Below, in pieces: positions 17,933 through 27,654 of a stretch of 35,566 nt of DNA. Position 1 is the first letter of the stretch. The number at the start of each line of letters is the position of its first letter. The notes below the pieces were generated by a model. That model ran no database searches. It was not told where the DNA came from and saw only the letters and a program-made list of their open reading frames with translations. Position numbers and translations under genes: made by a program. Source of the stretch: Burkholderiales bacterium (GTDB lineage: Bacteria > Pseudomonadota > Gammaproteobacteria > Burkholderiales > Burkholderiaceae_C); assembly GCA_025352345.1 (NCBI GenBank), contig JANXTP010000084.1, positions 1 to 35,566 on the forward strand, given 5' to 3'.

Positions 17933-18727
17933 ATGCCTCGCTTCGCCGCCAACCTGACGCTGATGTACACCGAGCATGCCTTTGCCGATCGCTTTGCGGC
18001 AGCGGCGGCCGATGGCTTCGAGGCGGTCGAATGCTTGTTTCCTTACGAGCTCGGCACTGAGGAACTGGTGCGGCGCCTGCGCGATCTGCGCCTGACGCTG
18101 GTGCTGTTCAATCTGCCGCCCGGCGACTGGGCCGCCGGTGAGCGCGGTCTGGCTGCGCTGCCAGACCGCGAGGCCGAGTTCGCCGCGTCTGTCGAGACCG
18201 CGCTGGCCTGCGCGCTGGCCTCGGGTTGCCGGCAGCTGCACGCGATGGCCGGCCTGATGCCGGCGGCCGTCAGCGCCGATGGCCGTGCCGCGATGCAGCG
18301 CACGTATGTCGCCAACCTCCGCCATGCCGCGCGGGTGCTGGCGCCGCACGGCATCACGCTGCTGATCGAGCCGATCAACACACGCGACATGCCTGGCTAC
18401 TTCCTGAATTACCAGCAAGCGGCGCATGACGTCGCGGCCGAGGTCGGCGAGCCCAACCTGAAGGTGCAGATGGACCTGTACCACTGCCAGGTCATGGAAG
18501 GCGATGTGGCGACCCGGCTGCGCCGCCACATCGCCGGCGTGGGCCACCTGCAGATCGCCGGCGTTCCCGACCGGCACGAGCCCGACAGTGGCGAGCTGAA
18601 CTACCCCTTCCTGTTCGAGCTGATCGATGCGCTGGGCTACCGCGGCCACATCGGCTGCGAATACCGGCCGCGCGGTGGTACCTCGGCCGGGCTGGGCTGG
18701 TGGCGCCGCCGCGTGCGTCAGGCGTGA
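17933..18727 (+). CDS. Hydroxypyruvate isomerase / 2-oxotetronate isomerase family (TIM barrel)
   Basis: A 264-aa protein of the Hyi/OtnI xylose-isomerase-like barrel family. It has the conserved start [37 protein letters not shown] (metal-binding Glu), [14 protein letters not shown] (metal-binding Asp/His), [14 protein letters not shown] and GCEYRPRG. Hyi interconverts hydroxypyruvate and tartronate semialdehyde; OtnI acts on 2-oxotetronates. The two cannot be separated by eye. It stands alone, divergent from fae over 118 bp, and has no clear Shine-Dalgarno. Confidence 0.88.
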   Translation: MPRFAANLTLMYTEHAFADRFAAAAADGFEAVECLFPYELGTEELVRRLRDLRLTLVLFNLPPGDWAAGERGLAALPDREAEFAASVETALACALASGCRQLHAMAGLMPAAVSADGRAAMQRTYVANLRHAARVLAPHGITLLIEPINTRDMPGYFLNYQQAAHDVAAEVGEPNLKVQMDLYHCQVMEGDVATRLRRHIAGVGHLQIAGVPDRHEPDSGELNYPFLFELIDALGYRGHIGCEYRPRGGTSAGLGWWRRRVRQA

Positions 18728-18763
18728 GCACCATGCGTCGCGGTGTCATGGACGTCGCGCGCA

Positions 18764-18787
18764 GGGGGCATCGCCGCCCCCGGGGGC
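18764..18787. other. Overlapping GC hairpins before dsbD
   Basis: GGGGGC is followed by GCCCCC and immediately GGGGGC again, so the middle block can pair with either flank. The sequence lies between the isomerase stop and the dsbD start. No T-run follows. It may slow or partly terminate transcription, or be only GC-rich sequence. Confidence 0.25.
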
Positions 18788-18847
18788 AGTGGAACTCCCC
18801 TTGCCGACCAGAATCCAGTCTCAGGGCTGCGAAATTGAAAGGCTGGG

Positions 18848-21127
18848 ATGAGTTCATCGGCGGTTGATCGACAACTCGGGGGGTGGCAGGACGCATCACG
18901 GGCTGCGGCCGCCCTGCGTTACTGGCTCGCTGGCCTGATCGTCGCGTTCGCTTGCACCTTGCCGGTGTCTGCCCAACCGGTGAAGACCGAGCATGTCACC
19001 GCCGAGCTGGTGGCCGAACGCAGTGCGGTGCAGCCCGGCCAGCCGCTGCGCATCGGGCTGCTTCTGCAGCACATCCCGCACTGGCACACCTACTGGCGCA
19101 ACCCCGGCGAGTCGGGCTTGCCCACCACGCTGAGCTGGACGCTGCCCGCCCGCAGTCAGGCCGGTGAGATCGACTGGCCGGCCCCGAAGCGGCTGCCGAT
19201 CGGCCCGCTGGTCAACTACGGTTACGAAGGCGAATTGCTGCTGCCGCTGACCTACACCCCGCCGGCCGATGCGCGGCCCAGCAGCACGCTCAGCCTGCAA
19301 GCCAAGGCGACCTGGCTGGTGTGCCGGGACGTCTGCATCCCCGAGAGCGCAACGCTGACGCTGCAACTGCCGGTCGTTGGTGCGAGCGCCTCAGCCGATG
19401 CCGTCACACCCGGCAGCGCCGAGCACACCGCGCTGTTCGAGCGTGCCCGCGGCGAGCAGTCGGCACCGCTCGCCGGTTGGGCGGTCGATGCGCAGCAGGC
19501 CGGGCGCGAGTTGCTGGTCACGTTCTCGAAGCCGCTCGGCCCCGCTGCCCCCCGGCCAGCGCTGCAGTTGTTTCCGTATGCCGAACAACTGATCGAGCCG
19601 GCGCGGCACGAGGTGTTTCGCACCGACAGCGGCTATGCAGTCAAGCTGCGCCTGGTCGACGGCGTGGCTGTTCCGGCGTCGCTGTCGGGCATCGCCGTGG
19701 CCCAAGGCGTCACGGCGCCGGGCGCCTCGACGGTCTGGGGCGGCACGCGGCGGTCGGCCGAGTTCGACACGCCGGTGCGGTCCGTCGCCGCGTTGGTGTG
19801 GCCGGAAGGCGCGAAGGCGCTGGCGGACACGGATGCAAGCGCAACGACACCCGAGACGCTCGGTGGTGGGGCCGACCTGGGCTGGGCCACGGCGCTGCTG
19901 CTCGCCTTCGTCGGTGGCATGGTGCTGAACCTGATGCCCTGCGTGTTCCCGGTGCTGTCGATAAAGCTGCTGAGCCTGGCCAGGCACGGTGGTGACGAGC
20001 AGCCGCCAACCGCCACGGCATTGCGCACGCATGCGCTGGCCTACAGCGCCGGCGTCTTGCTGAGTTTTCTGGCGCTGGCAGCGCTGCTCCTGGCCCTGCG
20101 CGCCGCCGGCAGTGCGATCGGCTGGGGCTTCCAGTTACAGGAGCCGGGCGTCGTGTTCGTGCTGGCGCTGCTGTTCTTTGCACTAGGCCTGAACCTGATG
20201 GGCGCCTTCGAGTTCGGCGGCCTGCTGCCCCAAGGCCTGGCCGCGTGGCGCGACCGGCGGCCGGCGGTCGATGCGCTGGCCTCGGGCGTGCTCGCGGTGG
20301 TGGCGGCCAGCCCGTGCACCGCACCCTTCATGGGCGCTGCGCTCGGCTATGCGATCACCCAGTCGCCAGCCGTCGGCCTAAGCGTGTTCGGCGCGCTCGG
20401 CCTCGGCATGGCGCTGCCCTATGCGCTGCTGGTGCTGACACCGGGCTGGCGCTCACGGCTGCCGCGACCGGGCACGTGGATGCTGCGGCTGAAGCAGGCG
20501 CTGGCCTTTCCGATGTTTCTGACCGTCATCTGGCTGGTCTGGGTGCTCGGTCAGCAAACGGGCATCGACGGCGCGGCGAAGGCGCTGATCGCGTTGGTGG
20601 TGATGGCGTTCGCGATCTGGGTCGCCGGCGCTCGCAGCAGCGTCGGCGCAGCCGGCGACGGCCGGCCGCTGGCGCGTCGCGCGATCGGGGGTCTGATGCT
20701 GGCCGGTGCACTGGCCTGGGGCTGGCCTGGTGCGGCCCTCACAGGCAGTGTTGCCGCCGCCCGCACCGCAGCGCCAGGGGCGCCTGATGCAGCCTGGGCG
20801 CCTTACGACGAGACGGTGATCGCCGAGCGGCTGGCCGCCGGCCAGCCGGTGTTCGTCGACTTCACCGCAGCGTGGTGCGTCAGCTGCCAGGTCAACAAGC
20901 GGCTGGTGCTGCACACCGATGCCACGATGCAGGCCTTCGCGCGCGCCAACGTGGCACTGATGCGCGCCGACTGGACGCAGCGCGACGCCCGCATCACCGA
21001 GGCACTGGCCCGCTTAGGCCGCAACGGCGTGCCGGTGTATGTGCTGCTGCGCCCGGGCCGCGAGCCGCTGCTGTTGCCCGAGATCCTGACCGCCAAATTG
21101 GTGCGCGACGCACTCGCGACACTGTGA
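18848..21127 (+). CDS. DsbD/ScsB-like thiol:disulfide interchange protein
   Basis: A 759-aa inner-membrane protein that carries electrons from cytoplasmic thioredoxin to periplasmic thiols. Order: signal/anchor (~23-42); periplasmic N-terminal domain with the redox WLVCRDVCIPE motif (~155-165); a multi-helix membrane domain (~345-620) with the paired cysteines LNLMPCVFPVLS and AASPCTAPFMG; and a C-terminal thioredoxin domain with DFTAAWCVSCQVNK (CxxC near 677-680). The N-terminal CRDVC arrangement and length resemble the ScsB-like branch rather than classical DsbD. Its TGA overlaps a GTG of the next frame. Partners could include the TlpA-like protein encoded elsewhere in the window (inference). 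Confidence 0.92.
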   Translation: MSSSAVDRQLGGWQDASRAAAALRYWLAGLIVAFACTLPVSAQPVKTEHVTAELVAERSAVQPGQPLRIGLLLQHIPHWHTYWRNPGESGLPTTLSWTLPARSQAGEIDWPAPKRLPIGPLVNYGYEGELLLPLTYTPPADARPSSTLSLQAKATWLVCRDVCIPESATLTLQLPVVGASASADAVTPGSAEHTALFERARGEQSAPLAGWAVDAQQAGRELLVTFSKPLGPAAPRPALQLFPYAEQLIEPARHEVFRTDSGYAVKLRLVDGVAVPASLSGIAVAQGVTAPGASTVWGGTRRSAEFDTPVRSVAALVWPEGAKALADTDASATTPETLGGGADLGWATALLLAFVGGMVLNLMPCVFPVLSIKLLSLARHGGDEQPPTATALRTHALAYSAGVLLSFLALAALLLALRAAGSAIGWGFQLQEPGVVFVLALLFFALGLNLMGAFEFGGLLPQGLAAWRDRRPAVDALASGVLAVVAASPCTAPFMGAALGYAITQSPAVGLSVFGALGLGMALPYALLVLTPGWRSRLPRPGTWMLRLKQALAFPMFLTVIWLVWVLGQQTGIDGAAKALIALVVMAFAIWVAGARSSVGAAGDGRPLARRAIGGLMLAGALAWGWPGAALTGSVAAARTAAPGAPDAAWAPYDETVIAERLAAGQPVFVDFTAAWCVSCQVNKRLVLHTDATMQAFARANVALMRADWTQRDARITEALARLGRNGVPVYVLLRPGREPLLLPEILTAKLVRDALATL

Positions 21128-21162
21128 GTGTTGACCACGGCGCGGGAACCCCGCGCGCGCTG

Positions 21163-22134
21163 ATGCCGATGCGCGGCCTGCGGCGCAAGACCCTGGACGC
21201 CGTGCTGGCCGCGGTCTGCGTGATGACCCCGGCTGGCGGGTTTGCCGCCGACATCGCTGCGCCGATGTCGAAGATCGGTGATGCGGCCTCGGACGTCGCC
21301 GTTGACGCCTCCGGCCAATCGATCGATGTCGCCGCGCTGGCCGAGCGCCTGCGCCCAGCGCGCTATGTGCTGCTGGGCGAAATCCACGACGACGCCCTGC
21401 ATCACCGCCTGCGGGCTGCACTGCTCAGCGCACTGCTGGCCGATGGCCGACCGACCTGGGTGGTGTTCGAGCAGATCGACCACCAGCACAACGCGGCGGT
21501 CGCCGCGGCGCCGCGTGACACCGAGGCGGTCGTCAGCGCCGGGCATCTCGACAAAAAAGGCTGGGGGTGGCCGCTGCACCGGCCGCTGTTCGACGCGGCG
21601 CTGGCCGGTGGCGCGACCATCGTCGGCGGCAACCTGAGCCGTGCTGAGGCCAGCAGCGTGGTGCGGGGTGGCGTGGCGCAGGCGCCAGTGGAATTGCAGC
21701 GCTGGCTTGCTGGTCCCGATGCCGCCGGCGGCGCCGATGCCGCGCTGCCGTCGGCCTGGACAGCGGCACAGGACGCCGAACTGCGCTACCAGGTGGACGT
21801 CGGCCACTGCGGTGCGCTGCCGCCTGCGATGCTCGCGCCGATGGCCCTGGCGCAGCGCGCCCGTGATGCGGCGCTGGCGGCAGCGATGACCGCCGCACCG
21901 CCCGGCGTGCGGGTGATGCTGATCGCCGGCAACGGCCATGTGCGGCGCGACATCGGCGTGCCGCACTACCTGGCGGCGGTGCCCGCCAACGGCATCGTCA
22001 GCATCGCCTTCCTCGAACGTGCCAAAGATGGCGCGACGGTCGCCGACGGCCCCTATGACGAGGCCTGGTTCACGGTGCCGGTCGAACGGCCCGATCCGTG
22101 TGCCTCATTCCACGCGCCCGGCGTCGCCAGGTAG
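21163..22134 (+). CDS. ChaN-like (haem-binding uptake domain) exported protein
   Basis: About 323 aa with a signal peptide (RGLRRKTLDAVLAAVCVM, then GFAAD) and the ChaN/Cofac_haem_bdg fold. RYVLLGEIHDDALHHRLR is the family's GExHD-H signature, and ML-IAGNGHVRRDIGVPHYL is the C-terminal one. ChaN of Campylobacter binds haem and is linked to iron uptake. The frame is open from 20872, but upstream residues are shadow of dsbD. Possible starts are a GTG overlapping the dsbD stop (GTGA, 21124) or the ATGs at 21163 and 21169; the latter place the signal peptide at the N-terminus. It is likely co-transcribed with dsbD. Confidence 0.85.
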   Translation: MPMRGLRRKTLDAVLAAVCVMTPAGGFAADIAAPMSKIGDAASDVAVDASGQSIDVAALAERLRPARYVLLGEIHDDALHHRLRAALLSALLADGRPTWVVFEQIDHQHNAAVAAAPRDTEAVVSAGHLDKKGWGWPLHRPLFDAALAGGATIVGGNLSRAEASSVVRGGVAQAPVELQRWLAGPDAAGGADAALPSAWTAAQDAELRYQVDVGHCGALPPAMLAPMALAQRARDAALAAAMTAAPPGVRVMLIAGNGHVRRDIGVPHYLAAVPANGIVSIAFLERAKDGATVADGPYDEAWFTVPVERPDPCASFHAPGVAR

Positions 22135-22251
22135 CCGGCGTCACAATGACAATGATCAAGACGTTGCCCCAGACCTCGGAGACCCTCCCGATGCCCCAGT
22201 CCTGTGCCCAGTTGATCAAACAGATCGATGACCTCAGCGTCTGAGCCCGCG

Positions 22252-22851
22252 ATGAGCGCTCCCCGTGTTCTGGTCATCGCCGGCAGCGCCCGCCGCGGGT
22301 CGCTGAATCAGCAACTGGCGGCGGTGGCCACACGCGAGATAGAACAGGCCGGTGCAGTGGTCACGCCCGTCGATCTGCGCGCGCTGGCGCTGCCCGTCTA
22401 CGACGCCGACATTGAGGCACGCGGCATGCCCGACGGCGCACGCACCTTGCGGCGACTGTTCGCCGAGCACGAGGCGCTGGTGCTGGTCTCGCCCGAGTAC
22501 AACGGGTTCCCGACCCCGTTGTTGATCAACGCGCTCGACTGGGCCTCGCGACCGGTGGCCGAAGACGGCTTGCCGTCGGGCCCCACCGCGATGAGCGGCA
22601 CGGTCGCCGGCCTGCTCAGCGCCTCGCCCGGCGCGTTCGGCGGCATGCGCAGCCTGCTGTTCACCCGCCAGTTCCTGCAGATGAACCTCGGCATGCTCAT
22701 CGTGCCCGAGCAGTTCGGCCTGGGATTGGCCGACAAGGCCTTTGACGCCGCTGGCGCGCTGGTCGACGCGAAAGCCCATGCCGCGGTGGTCAAGGTGGTG
22801 CAGTCGGTGTTGCGAACGGCGGCAGCGATGAAACCGTCGCCCGTGGTCTAG
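22252..22851 (+). CDS. NAD(P)H-dependent FMN reductase family protein
   Basis: A 199-aa flavodoxin-like protein. LVIAGSARRGSLNQQL is the FMN phosphate-binding loop, and VLVSPEYNGFPTPLLINALDWASRP contains the FMN_red PEYNG-P-LKNA-DW signature. It probably reduces FMN or quinones with NAD(P)H. An ATG eight codons upstream (22228) is also possible; neither has a clear ribosome site. It lies 29 bp before the hybrid kinase and downstream of chaN on the same strand. Confidence 0.87.
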   Translation: MSAPRVLVIAGSARRGSLNQQLAAVATREIEQAGAVVTPVDLRALALPVYDADIEARGMPDGARTLRRLFAEHEALVLVSPEYNGFPTPLLINALDWASRPVAEDGLPSGPTAMSGTVAGLLSASPGAFGGMRSLLFTRQFLQMNLGMLIVPEQFGLGLADKAFDAAGALVDAKAHAAVVKVVQSVLRTAAAMKPSPVV

Positions 22852-22880
22852 CAAGGCCCAGGGCGCACGAGGCTGGATGC

Positions 22881-25139
22881 ATGAGCCTGCGCGCCCGCCT
22901 GCTGCTGATCCTGTCGCTGGCGCTGCTGCTGCCGGCCGGCCTGATGGGCTGGCGCTTCTACCAGGAACGTGCGGACGAGATCGATCAGGCACAGCGGCGT
23001 TTGTCGACCGTGGCCCGCCGCATCGGCGATGAGATCGACACCCGCATTCAGGGCACGGCGCAACTGCATTACGGTCTGTCGCGTGCCCGCGACCTCGACA
23101 CCACCGACCGCGCGGCGTGCTCTGAATTCCTGTCTGCGGTGCGCGAGGAGTATCCGCAGTACACCGGCATCCTGACGATCCGTCCCGACGGCGCGCTGTT
23201 CTGCGACTCGCTGCGCACCGGCCGGCAGCTCGACCTGCGCGACCGTGATTACTTCAAGCAGGCCTTGACGCTGCGCGGAGCCCTCGCGCTGCAGCCGACC
23301 TTCGGGCGACTGACCGGCATCTCGGTGCTGCAGATTGCCTACCCGGTGCACGATGGCGACGGCCCGCTGCAGTACGTGTTGCTGGCCTCGTTGAACCTGG
23401 ACAAGTTCGCCGCTGAACGTCAGCGGGAATTCCTCACGCCGCGCCCGCAGCTGCTGCTGGTGGATCGACAGGGTGGCGTGCTGGCCTGGGCCGGCGACGG
23501 CCCGAACCGACAGGCGCCCGGCACGCCGATCACCGACCGGGCATTGCTGCGCCTGGCGACGCAACCCAACGGCTCGGCCGTTGCCGAGACCGTCGACGCG
23601 CAAGGCCGGGTGCAGGTCTGGGCCACCGATGCGGCGCAGGTCGAGCGGTGCTCCGGCATCCATGTGCTGGTCGGGCTGCCGAAGGCCGACCTGGTGGCCG
23701 CGGCGAACCGCCGCCTGGTGCAGGACCTGAGCTTCCTCGGACTGATCGCGCTGCTGCTGTTTATCGCGATGTGGGTGCTCGCCGAGCTCGGTATTCGCCG
23801 ACCGGTGGGCCGCATCACCGAGGTGGCGCGCCAGCTGGGGGGTGGCCGGCTCGATGCCCGCATCCCCGGGCCCTACCCGCGCGGCGAGCTGGGCGGGCTG
23901 ATGGCGGTGCTCAACAGCACCGCCAACTCGCTGCAACGGCAGCGCGCCGACATCGAGCAGCTGGGCCAGCAGCTGCGCCAGTCGCAGAAGCTCGAAGCGA
24001 TCGGAACGCTGGCCGGCGGCATCGCGCACGATTTCAACAACATCCTCGGCGCCATCCTTGGCAACGTGGCGCTGGCCCGCGACGACCTCGCGGTCGATCA
24101 CCCGGCCGAGCGCAGTCTGGCGCAGATCGAAGTCGCCGCGTCGCGTGCACGCGATCTGGTGCAGCAGATCCTGGCTTTCAGCCGCCAGCAGCCGCCGGCA
24201 TTGGTTACGCTCTCGCTGCGCCCACTGGTGGAAGACGTCCTCGGCATGCTGCAGGTCGCGCTGCCGCCGGGCATCAGCTTGAACACCGAGCTGGCCGATT
24301 CCCCACTGCATGTGCGGGCTGATGCCACGCAGCTGCACCGTGTGCTGACGAACTTGTGCGCCAACGCATGGCAGTCGCTGCAGGGCCAATCCGGGCAGGT
24401 GACGGTGGGCTTGGCGCTGCTGTCGCCCGAAGGCGCAAAGGCAGCCGGCGTCGCCATCGGCGATCCATCGGTGCTGGCACCGATCGCTCACCTGTGGGTC
24501 CGCGACAGCGGCTGCGGGATCGACGAGGCCACCCGCCTGCGCATCTTCGAGCCGTTCTTCACGACCAAGCCGGCCGGCTCGGGCACCGGCCTGGGCCTGA
24601 GCGTGGTGCATGGCATCGTGCTTGGCCACGGTGGCGCGCTGACGGTGGACAGCCGGCCGGGTCTGGGCAGTACCTTCCATGTCTACCTGCCCACCGTCGC
24701 CGTCGATGCCTCGACGCCCCTCGCCGACGCGGTGACGCTGCATCCAGCCGCCTGGAGCGGCCAGGGTCAGCGGGTGCTCTATGTCGACGACGACGAGGTC
24801 ATGAAGGTGCTGGTCGAGCGGCTGCTGGCGCGCGCCGGCTACCGGCCGGTGTGTCACGGCAGCGTGCAGCAGGCGCTGGCGGCGGTGCGCGCTGATCCCG
24901 CGTCCTGGGACGTCGTCGTCACCGACTACAGCATGCCGGAGCTGTCGGGCGTCGAGCTCGCCCGCCAGCTGCTGGCCATCCGGCCCGACCTGCAGGTGAT
25001 CGTGATCTCCGGCTATGTGTCTGACGAGTTGCGGCTGGCCGCTCGCGCCAGTGGCGTGCGCGAGGTGATCCAGAAGCAGTACACGCTCGAAGAGCTGGGC
25101 CCGGCGATTCAGCGGGCGCTGGGGGCCGAGGCCCGCTGA
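22881..25139 (+). CDS. Hybrid sensor histidine kinase (CACHE-HAMP-HisKA-HATPase-REC)
   Basis: A 752-aa inner-membrane kinase. TM1 is about residues 5-24; a double-CACHE-like periplasmic sensor (~30-280) contains [17 protein letters not shown] and [10 protein letters not shown]2 is ~283-304; HAMP is ~305-357. HisKA holds the phospho-acceptor His383 in [14 protein letters not shown], the NtrB-type H-box. A HATPase (N-box [13 protein letters not shown]-box [12 protein letters not shown]) follows. The C-terminal receiver has VDDDE, phospho-acceptor Asp in [12 protein letters not shown], and Lys in VIQKQY. No cognate response regulator is adjacent, so it is an orphan. The CACHE residues suggest a small-molecule ligand, not identifiable here. 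Confidence 0.93.
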   Translation: MSLRARLLLILSLALLLPAGLMGWRFYQERADEIDQAQRRLSTVARRIGDEIDTRIQGTAQLHYGLSRARDLDTTDRAACSEFLSAVREEYPQYTGILTIRPDGALFCDSLRTGRQLDLRDRDYFKQALTLRGALALQPTFGRLTGISVLQIAYPVHDGDGPLQYVLLASLNLDKFAAERQREFLTPRPQLLLVDRQGGVLAWAGDGPNRQAPGTPITDRALLRLATQPNGSAVAETVDAQGRVQVWATDAAQVERCSGIHVLVGLPKADLVAAANRRLVQDLSFLGLIALLLFIAMWVLAELGIRRPVGRITEVARQLGGGRLDARIPGPYPRGELGGLMAVLNSTANSLQRQRADIEQLGQQLRQSQKLEAIGTLAGGIAHDFNNILGAILGNVALARDDLAVDHPAERSLAQIEVAASRARDLVQQILAFSRQQPPALVTLSLRPLVEDVLGMLQVALPPGISLNTELADSPLHVRADATQLHRVLTNLCANAWQSLQGQSGQVTVGLALLSPEGAKAAGVAIGDPSVLAPIAHLWVRDSGCGIDEATRLRIFEPFFTTKPAGSGTGLGLSVVHGIVLGHGGALTVDSRPGLGSTFHVYLPTVAVDASTPLADAVTLHPAAWSGQGQRVLYVDDDEVMKVLVERLLARAGYRPVCHGSVQQALAAVRADPASWDVVVTDYSMPELSGVELARQLLAIRPDLQVIVISGYVSDELRLAARASGVREVIQKQYTLEELGPAIQRALGAEAR

Positions 25140-25151
25140 ATGCGGGCGCCG

Positions 25152-25721
25152 TCAGCCCGGTGCGGCGATGACCTCGCAGACCACCGCATCACCGGCTCGC
25201 AGCATCCCGTCGGCCTGCACCCGCGCCGTCAGCCCGCCGTGCCCGCGCATCGCGTTGTAGCCGCCGGCCCCGAGCAGTTCCTCCATCCGTGAGCACGGCT
25301 CGCACGGCCCGGTGATCTGCAGCACCACGTCGGCGCCGATGCGCAGCTGCAGGGCTTGATCCTTGAACAGGCTGCGCGCGGCCAGCAGGTTCAGCCCCGA
25401 GACCACCAGGTTGCGGCGCAGCCCGAGCGCATCGACCTCGGCCACCGCAGCCAGCGCTGCGATCACCGGCAGGTGCTCGGCCTGGATCAGCGTCACCTGC
25501 CGCTTGCTGCCACCGACCGGACCACCCGTGTTGACTTTGGCTCCTGCGCTGCGATCACCGTCCAGCCCGCGCCCGGCCAGCGCCACGGCCGAGGCCACCG
25601 ACACCGCCTGCACCCGCCGTGCCGGTCGCAACAGGATCGCGTCGAGCCGGCCGGCGCGCGGGAAACGGCAGGTCAGTGTCCGCAGCGTTGCGGCATCGGC
25701 GCTGTCAGCCACCGACAGCAC
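25152..25721 (-). CDS. MOSC-domain protein
   Basis: About 189 aa. The MOSC fold (molybdenum-cofactor sulfurase C-terminal domain) is recognised by [36 protein letters not shown], and [14 protein letters not shown] with the conserved reactive Cys. Such proteins bind or transfer the molybdenum cofactor, or act in related thiol chemistry (YiiM-like). The start is uncertain: the ORF is open from TTG at 25766, and TTG 25727, GTG 25721 and GTG 25712 are alternatives; 25721 is a compromise. It is convergent with the kinase gene, with only 12 bp between stops. The PEP-CTERM relic lies just upstream on the other strand. Confidence 0.85.
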   Translation of the reverse strand: MLSVADSADAATLRTLTCRFPRAGRLDAILLRPARRVQAVSVASAVALAGRGLDGDRSAGAKVNTGGPVGGSKRQVTLIQAEHLPVIAALAAVAEVDALGLRRNLVVSGLNLLAARSLFKDQALQLRIGADVVLQITGPCEPCSRMEELLGAGGYNAMRGHGGLTARVQADGMLRAGDAVVCEVIAAPG

Positions 25722-25766
25722 CGTCAAGACAAATCCAGACGTTCTCAAGTGAGTTACAAATAACAA

Positions 25767-25886
25767 GTGTCCTCATGGGTGGTATTTTCCGTCCCGGAGC
25801 CCGCCGTGTCGGCGCTGCTCTGGTCGGGATTGCTGGCGATGGGTCCTGTGATCGCACGTCGCCGAAAGGCGATCGCCCGAGGCTGA
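25767..25886 (+). pseudogene. Orphan PEP-CTERM sorting-signal fragment
   Basis: An open frame of 39 codons too short for the ORF track. It encodes a complete PEP-CTERM C-terminal signal: VPEP, then a hydrophobic segment (VSALLWSGLLAMGPVIA), then the basic RRRK cluster and a stop. PEP-CTERM tails direct exported proteins to exosortase (EpsH/XrtA) for processing in Gram-negative bacteria. Here an in-frame TAA at 25761-25763 lies just before it, and no signal peptide or body of an exported protein precedes it. It is best read as the 3' remnant of a lost PEP-CTERM gene at a recombination or deletion junction. Translation as a tiny membrane peptide from GTG 25767 cannot be excluded. The motif itself is clear; the history is inference. 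Confidence 0.7.
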
Positions 25887-25894
25887 GCCGGGGT

Positions 25895-27499
25895 CTACGG
25901 GTTGCCGGCTCGCTTCTTCATCGAACCAATTTCGCTGCTCCAGAACACCGTGGTTGCCCGTGTGCGCTTGGCGCAGTAGAGGCCCGCATCGGCGCGATCC
26001 ATGAGCTCTTCCAGGTGCAGCTCATCGTCTCGATGGGCCACCATGACGCCGATGCTGCAACCGACGGCCAGGGCCTTGCCGTCCCGCTCGATGGGTGCTT
26101 CCAGTGCCGCGCGCAAGCGGTCGGTGAGCGCTGGCAGGCGGTCAGGGGCGACATCTTTCAGCAGCGCACAGAACTCATCGCCACCGAGCCGGGCCACGAT
26201 GTCGCCCGTGCGGAAAAAGTTGCGCAGTCGGGCGCCGATGACGCGCAACACATCGTCTCCGGCCGCGTGCCCCAGGGTGTCGTTGATCGGCTTGAACTTG
26301 TCGAGGTCTATCGACAGCAACGCAACTGGCTGGTCCTGAGCCCAGCAGGCCGACATCGCCGCGGCGGCCGCCGGCATGAACGCGCGCCGATTCGGCAGCC
26401 CGGTGAGCACATCGGTGTTGGCCGACGCGCTGATCGGGCGCACCAGCTTGTAAGCCAGCGCGCTGACCGCCAGCACCGACAGGATCAGCGACGCCAGGAT
26501 CCAGCCCTGCACCGCCGCCGCCGCATCGAGCAGCGCCGGCACCGCCTTGTTGTCGAGCTTGCCGATCCACAGCCACACGTCACCGTCCACCGACGAGGCC
26601 AGTGCCTTGACACGGATGAAGGAATAGGCGCCGCCACTCGACACCTGGATCAGGTCGGCCGGGATCGACGGGGCCGCGGCGATCGCGGTCTGTTGCCCGC
26701 CAGCGGCCGCGGACGTCGCTTCGCCATCGGCCAGCGCACCGCGCAGCTTCGCAAAGGTGCGCTGCGTGAGGTCCGCGCTCAAGGACGAGGCCAGCACGCG
26801 AGGCGGTTTGCCGGTGTCGGCGCCAGCGACGATCAACTCAAACCCAGTGAGCTTCGCGAGCCGCCGCGCTAAGCTGTCATCGATCGCCAGCGTGCCCCGC
26901 AGCGTGGCGATCGGCCGCGGCGCGAGGATGTCGGCGTTCCGGTAGGTGACCAGCTGCATGGCACCGGCGTCTCGCACCACGGTGAAGTCCAGCAGGTTCA
27001 CGGACACGCTCGGGGCCGCGTCCGCCGCGCTCGATGGCGCGCCCGCCCAGGGGTGTATCGAATACTGGATCCGTGTGCTGCGCGCCTGGTGGTTCTCCAG
27101 CATCGAATCGATGGTCGGCTGATCCCGAGTGGCCACCGCCTGCCGCAGGCCGTACTCCGAGGCCATCAGCTTGGTGCCGGCCGCCAGGCTTTCTTGTTCC
27201 TCGAAGACCTGGTTCTGCACCGTCAGGTACCCGCCCTGCAGGACATCGCGGATGGCAGCCAGCGTCAGGCCGTCGTGCCTGGACTTCAAGAACACCATCA
27301 GCCCGACCTGGATCGCGATCAGCGTCAGGGCCAGGCAGACCACCAGGCGACGCTCGTTCGTGAATGCGCTCGTGAGGCCGCGCAGCCTGCGCCACAGGCG
27401 CGGCTTCACCGACCGCAGCGACGCAGGCGCAGCCCCCGACGCCGCACGGAGGGCGGGCGACGACACGGACGACCCTTGGGTTTCGGCGTGACTGACCAT
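25895..27499 (-). CDS. Membrane-bound GGDEF diguanylate cyclase with periplasmic sensor
   Basis: A 534-aa protein: polar N-tail, TM1 about residues 51-71, a periplasmic sensor (~72-330) of the double-CACHE/CHASE4 kind (QNQVFEEQESLAAGTKLMAS, LAKLTGFELIVAG), TM2 ~333-350, then directly a GGDEF domain with no obvious HAMP linker. The cyclase has TDVLTGLPNRRAF, DLDKFKPINDTLGHAAGD, GGDEF at 439-443, and an RTGD I-site at 430-433 with correct spacing. It should be an active, feedback-inhibited cyclic di-GMP synthase. The track start is 48 codons early; no strong ribosome site marks 27499. The sensed ligand is unknown. Confidence 0.88.
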   Translation of the reverse strand: MVSHAETQGSSVSSPALRAASGAAPASLRSVKPRLWRRLRGLTSAFTNERRLVVCLALTLIAIQVGLMVFLKSRHDGLTLAAIRDVLQGGYLTVQNQVFEEQESLAAGTKLMASEYGLRQAVATRDQPTIDSMLENHQARSTRIQYSIHPWAGAPSSAADAAPSVSVNLLDFTVVRDAGAMQLVTYRNADILAPRPIATLRGTLAIDDSLARRLAKLTGFELIVAGADTGKPPRVLASSLSADLTQRTFAKLRGALADGEATSAAAGGQQTAIAAAPSIPADLIQVSSGGAYSFIRVKALASSVDGDVWLWIGKLDNKAVPALLDAAAAVQGWILASLILSVLAVSALAYKLVRPISASANTDVLTGLPNRRAFMPAAAAAMSACWAQDQPVALLSIDLDKFKPINDTLGHAAGDDVLRVIGARLRNFFRTGDIVARLGGDEFCALLKDVAPDRLPALTDRLRAALEAPIERDGKALAVGCSIGVMVAHRDDELHLEELMDRADAGLYCAKRTRATTVFWSSEIGSMKKRAGNP

Positions 27500-27654
27500 C
27501 TCGGAAAGATCGTCAGCAGCCGACCCTGACTTGAGCGCCGTGTGGGGTGCGTATTCCCTAGGGCCGTGCGCAGCGGGTTGGTCAGATGGCCCAGCGCAGG
27601 GCTTGAGGCGTGTCGTGATCGGCAGAGCCAACAGCTGGGGCACACGCGCTCAGA

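Noticed and set aside
22848-24857. 669-aa minus-strand ORF opposite the histidine kinase
   Set aside because: Same antisense effect; the plus strand has all kinase motifs in order.
25859-25872. TCGCC-GAAA-GGCGA hairpin after the GGDEF gene
   Set aside because: Only 5 bp and no T-run on the minus strand; it also lies inside the PEP-CTERM fragment, so it is not called a terminator.
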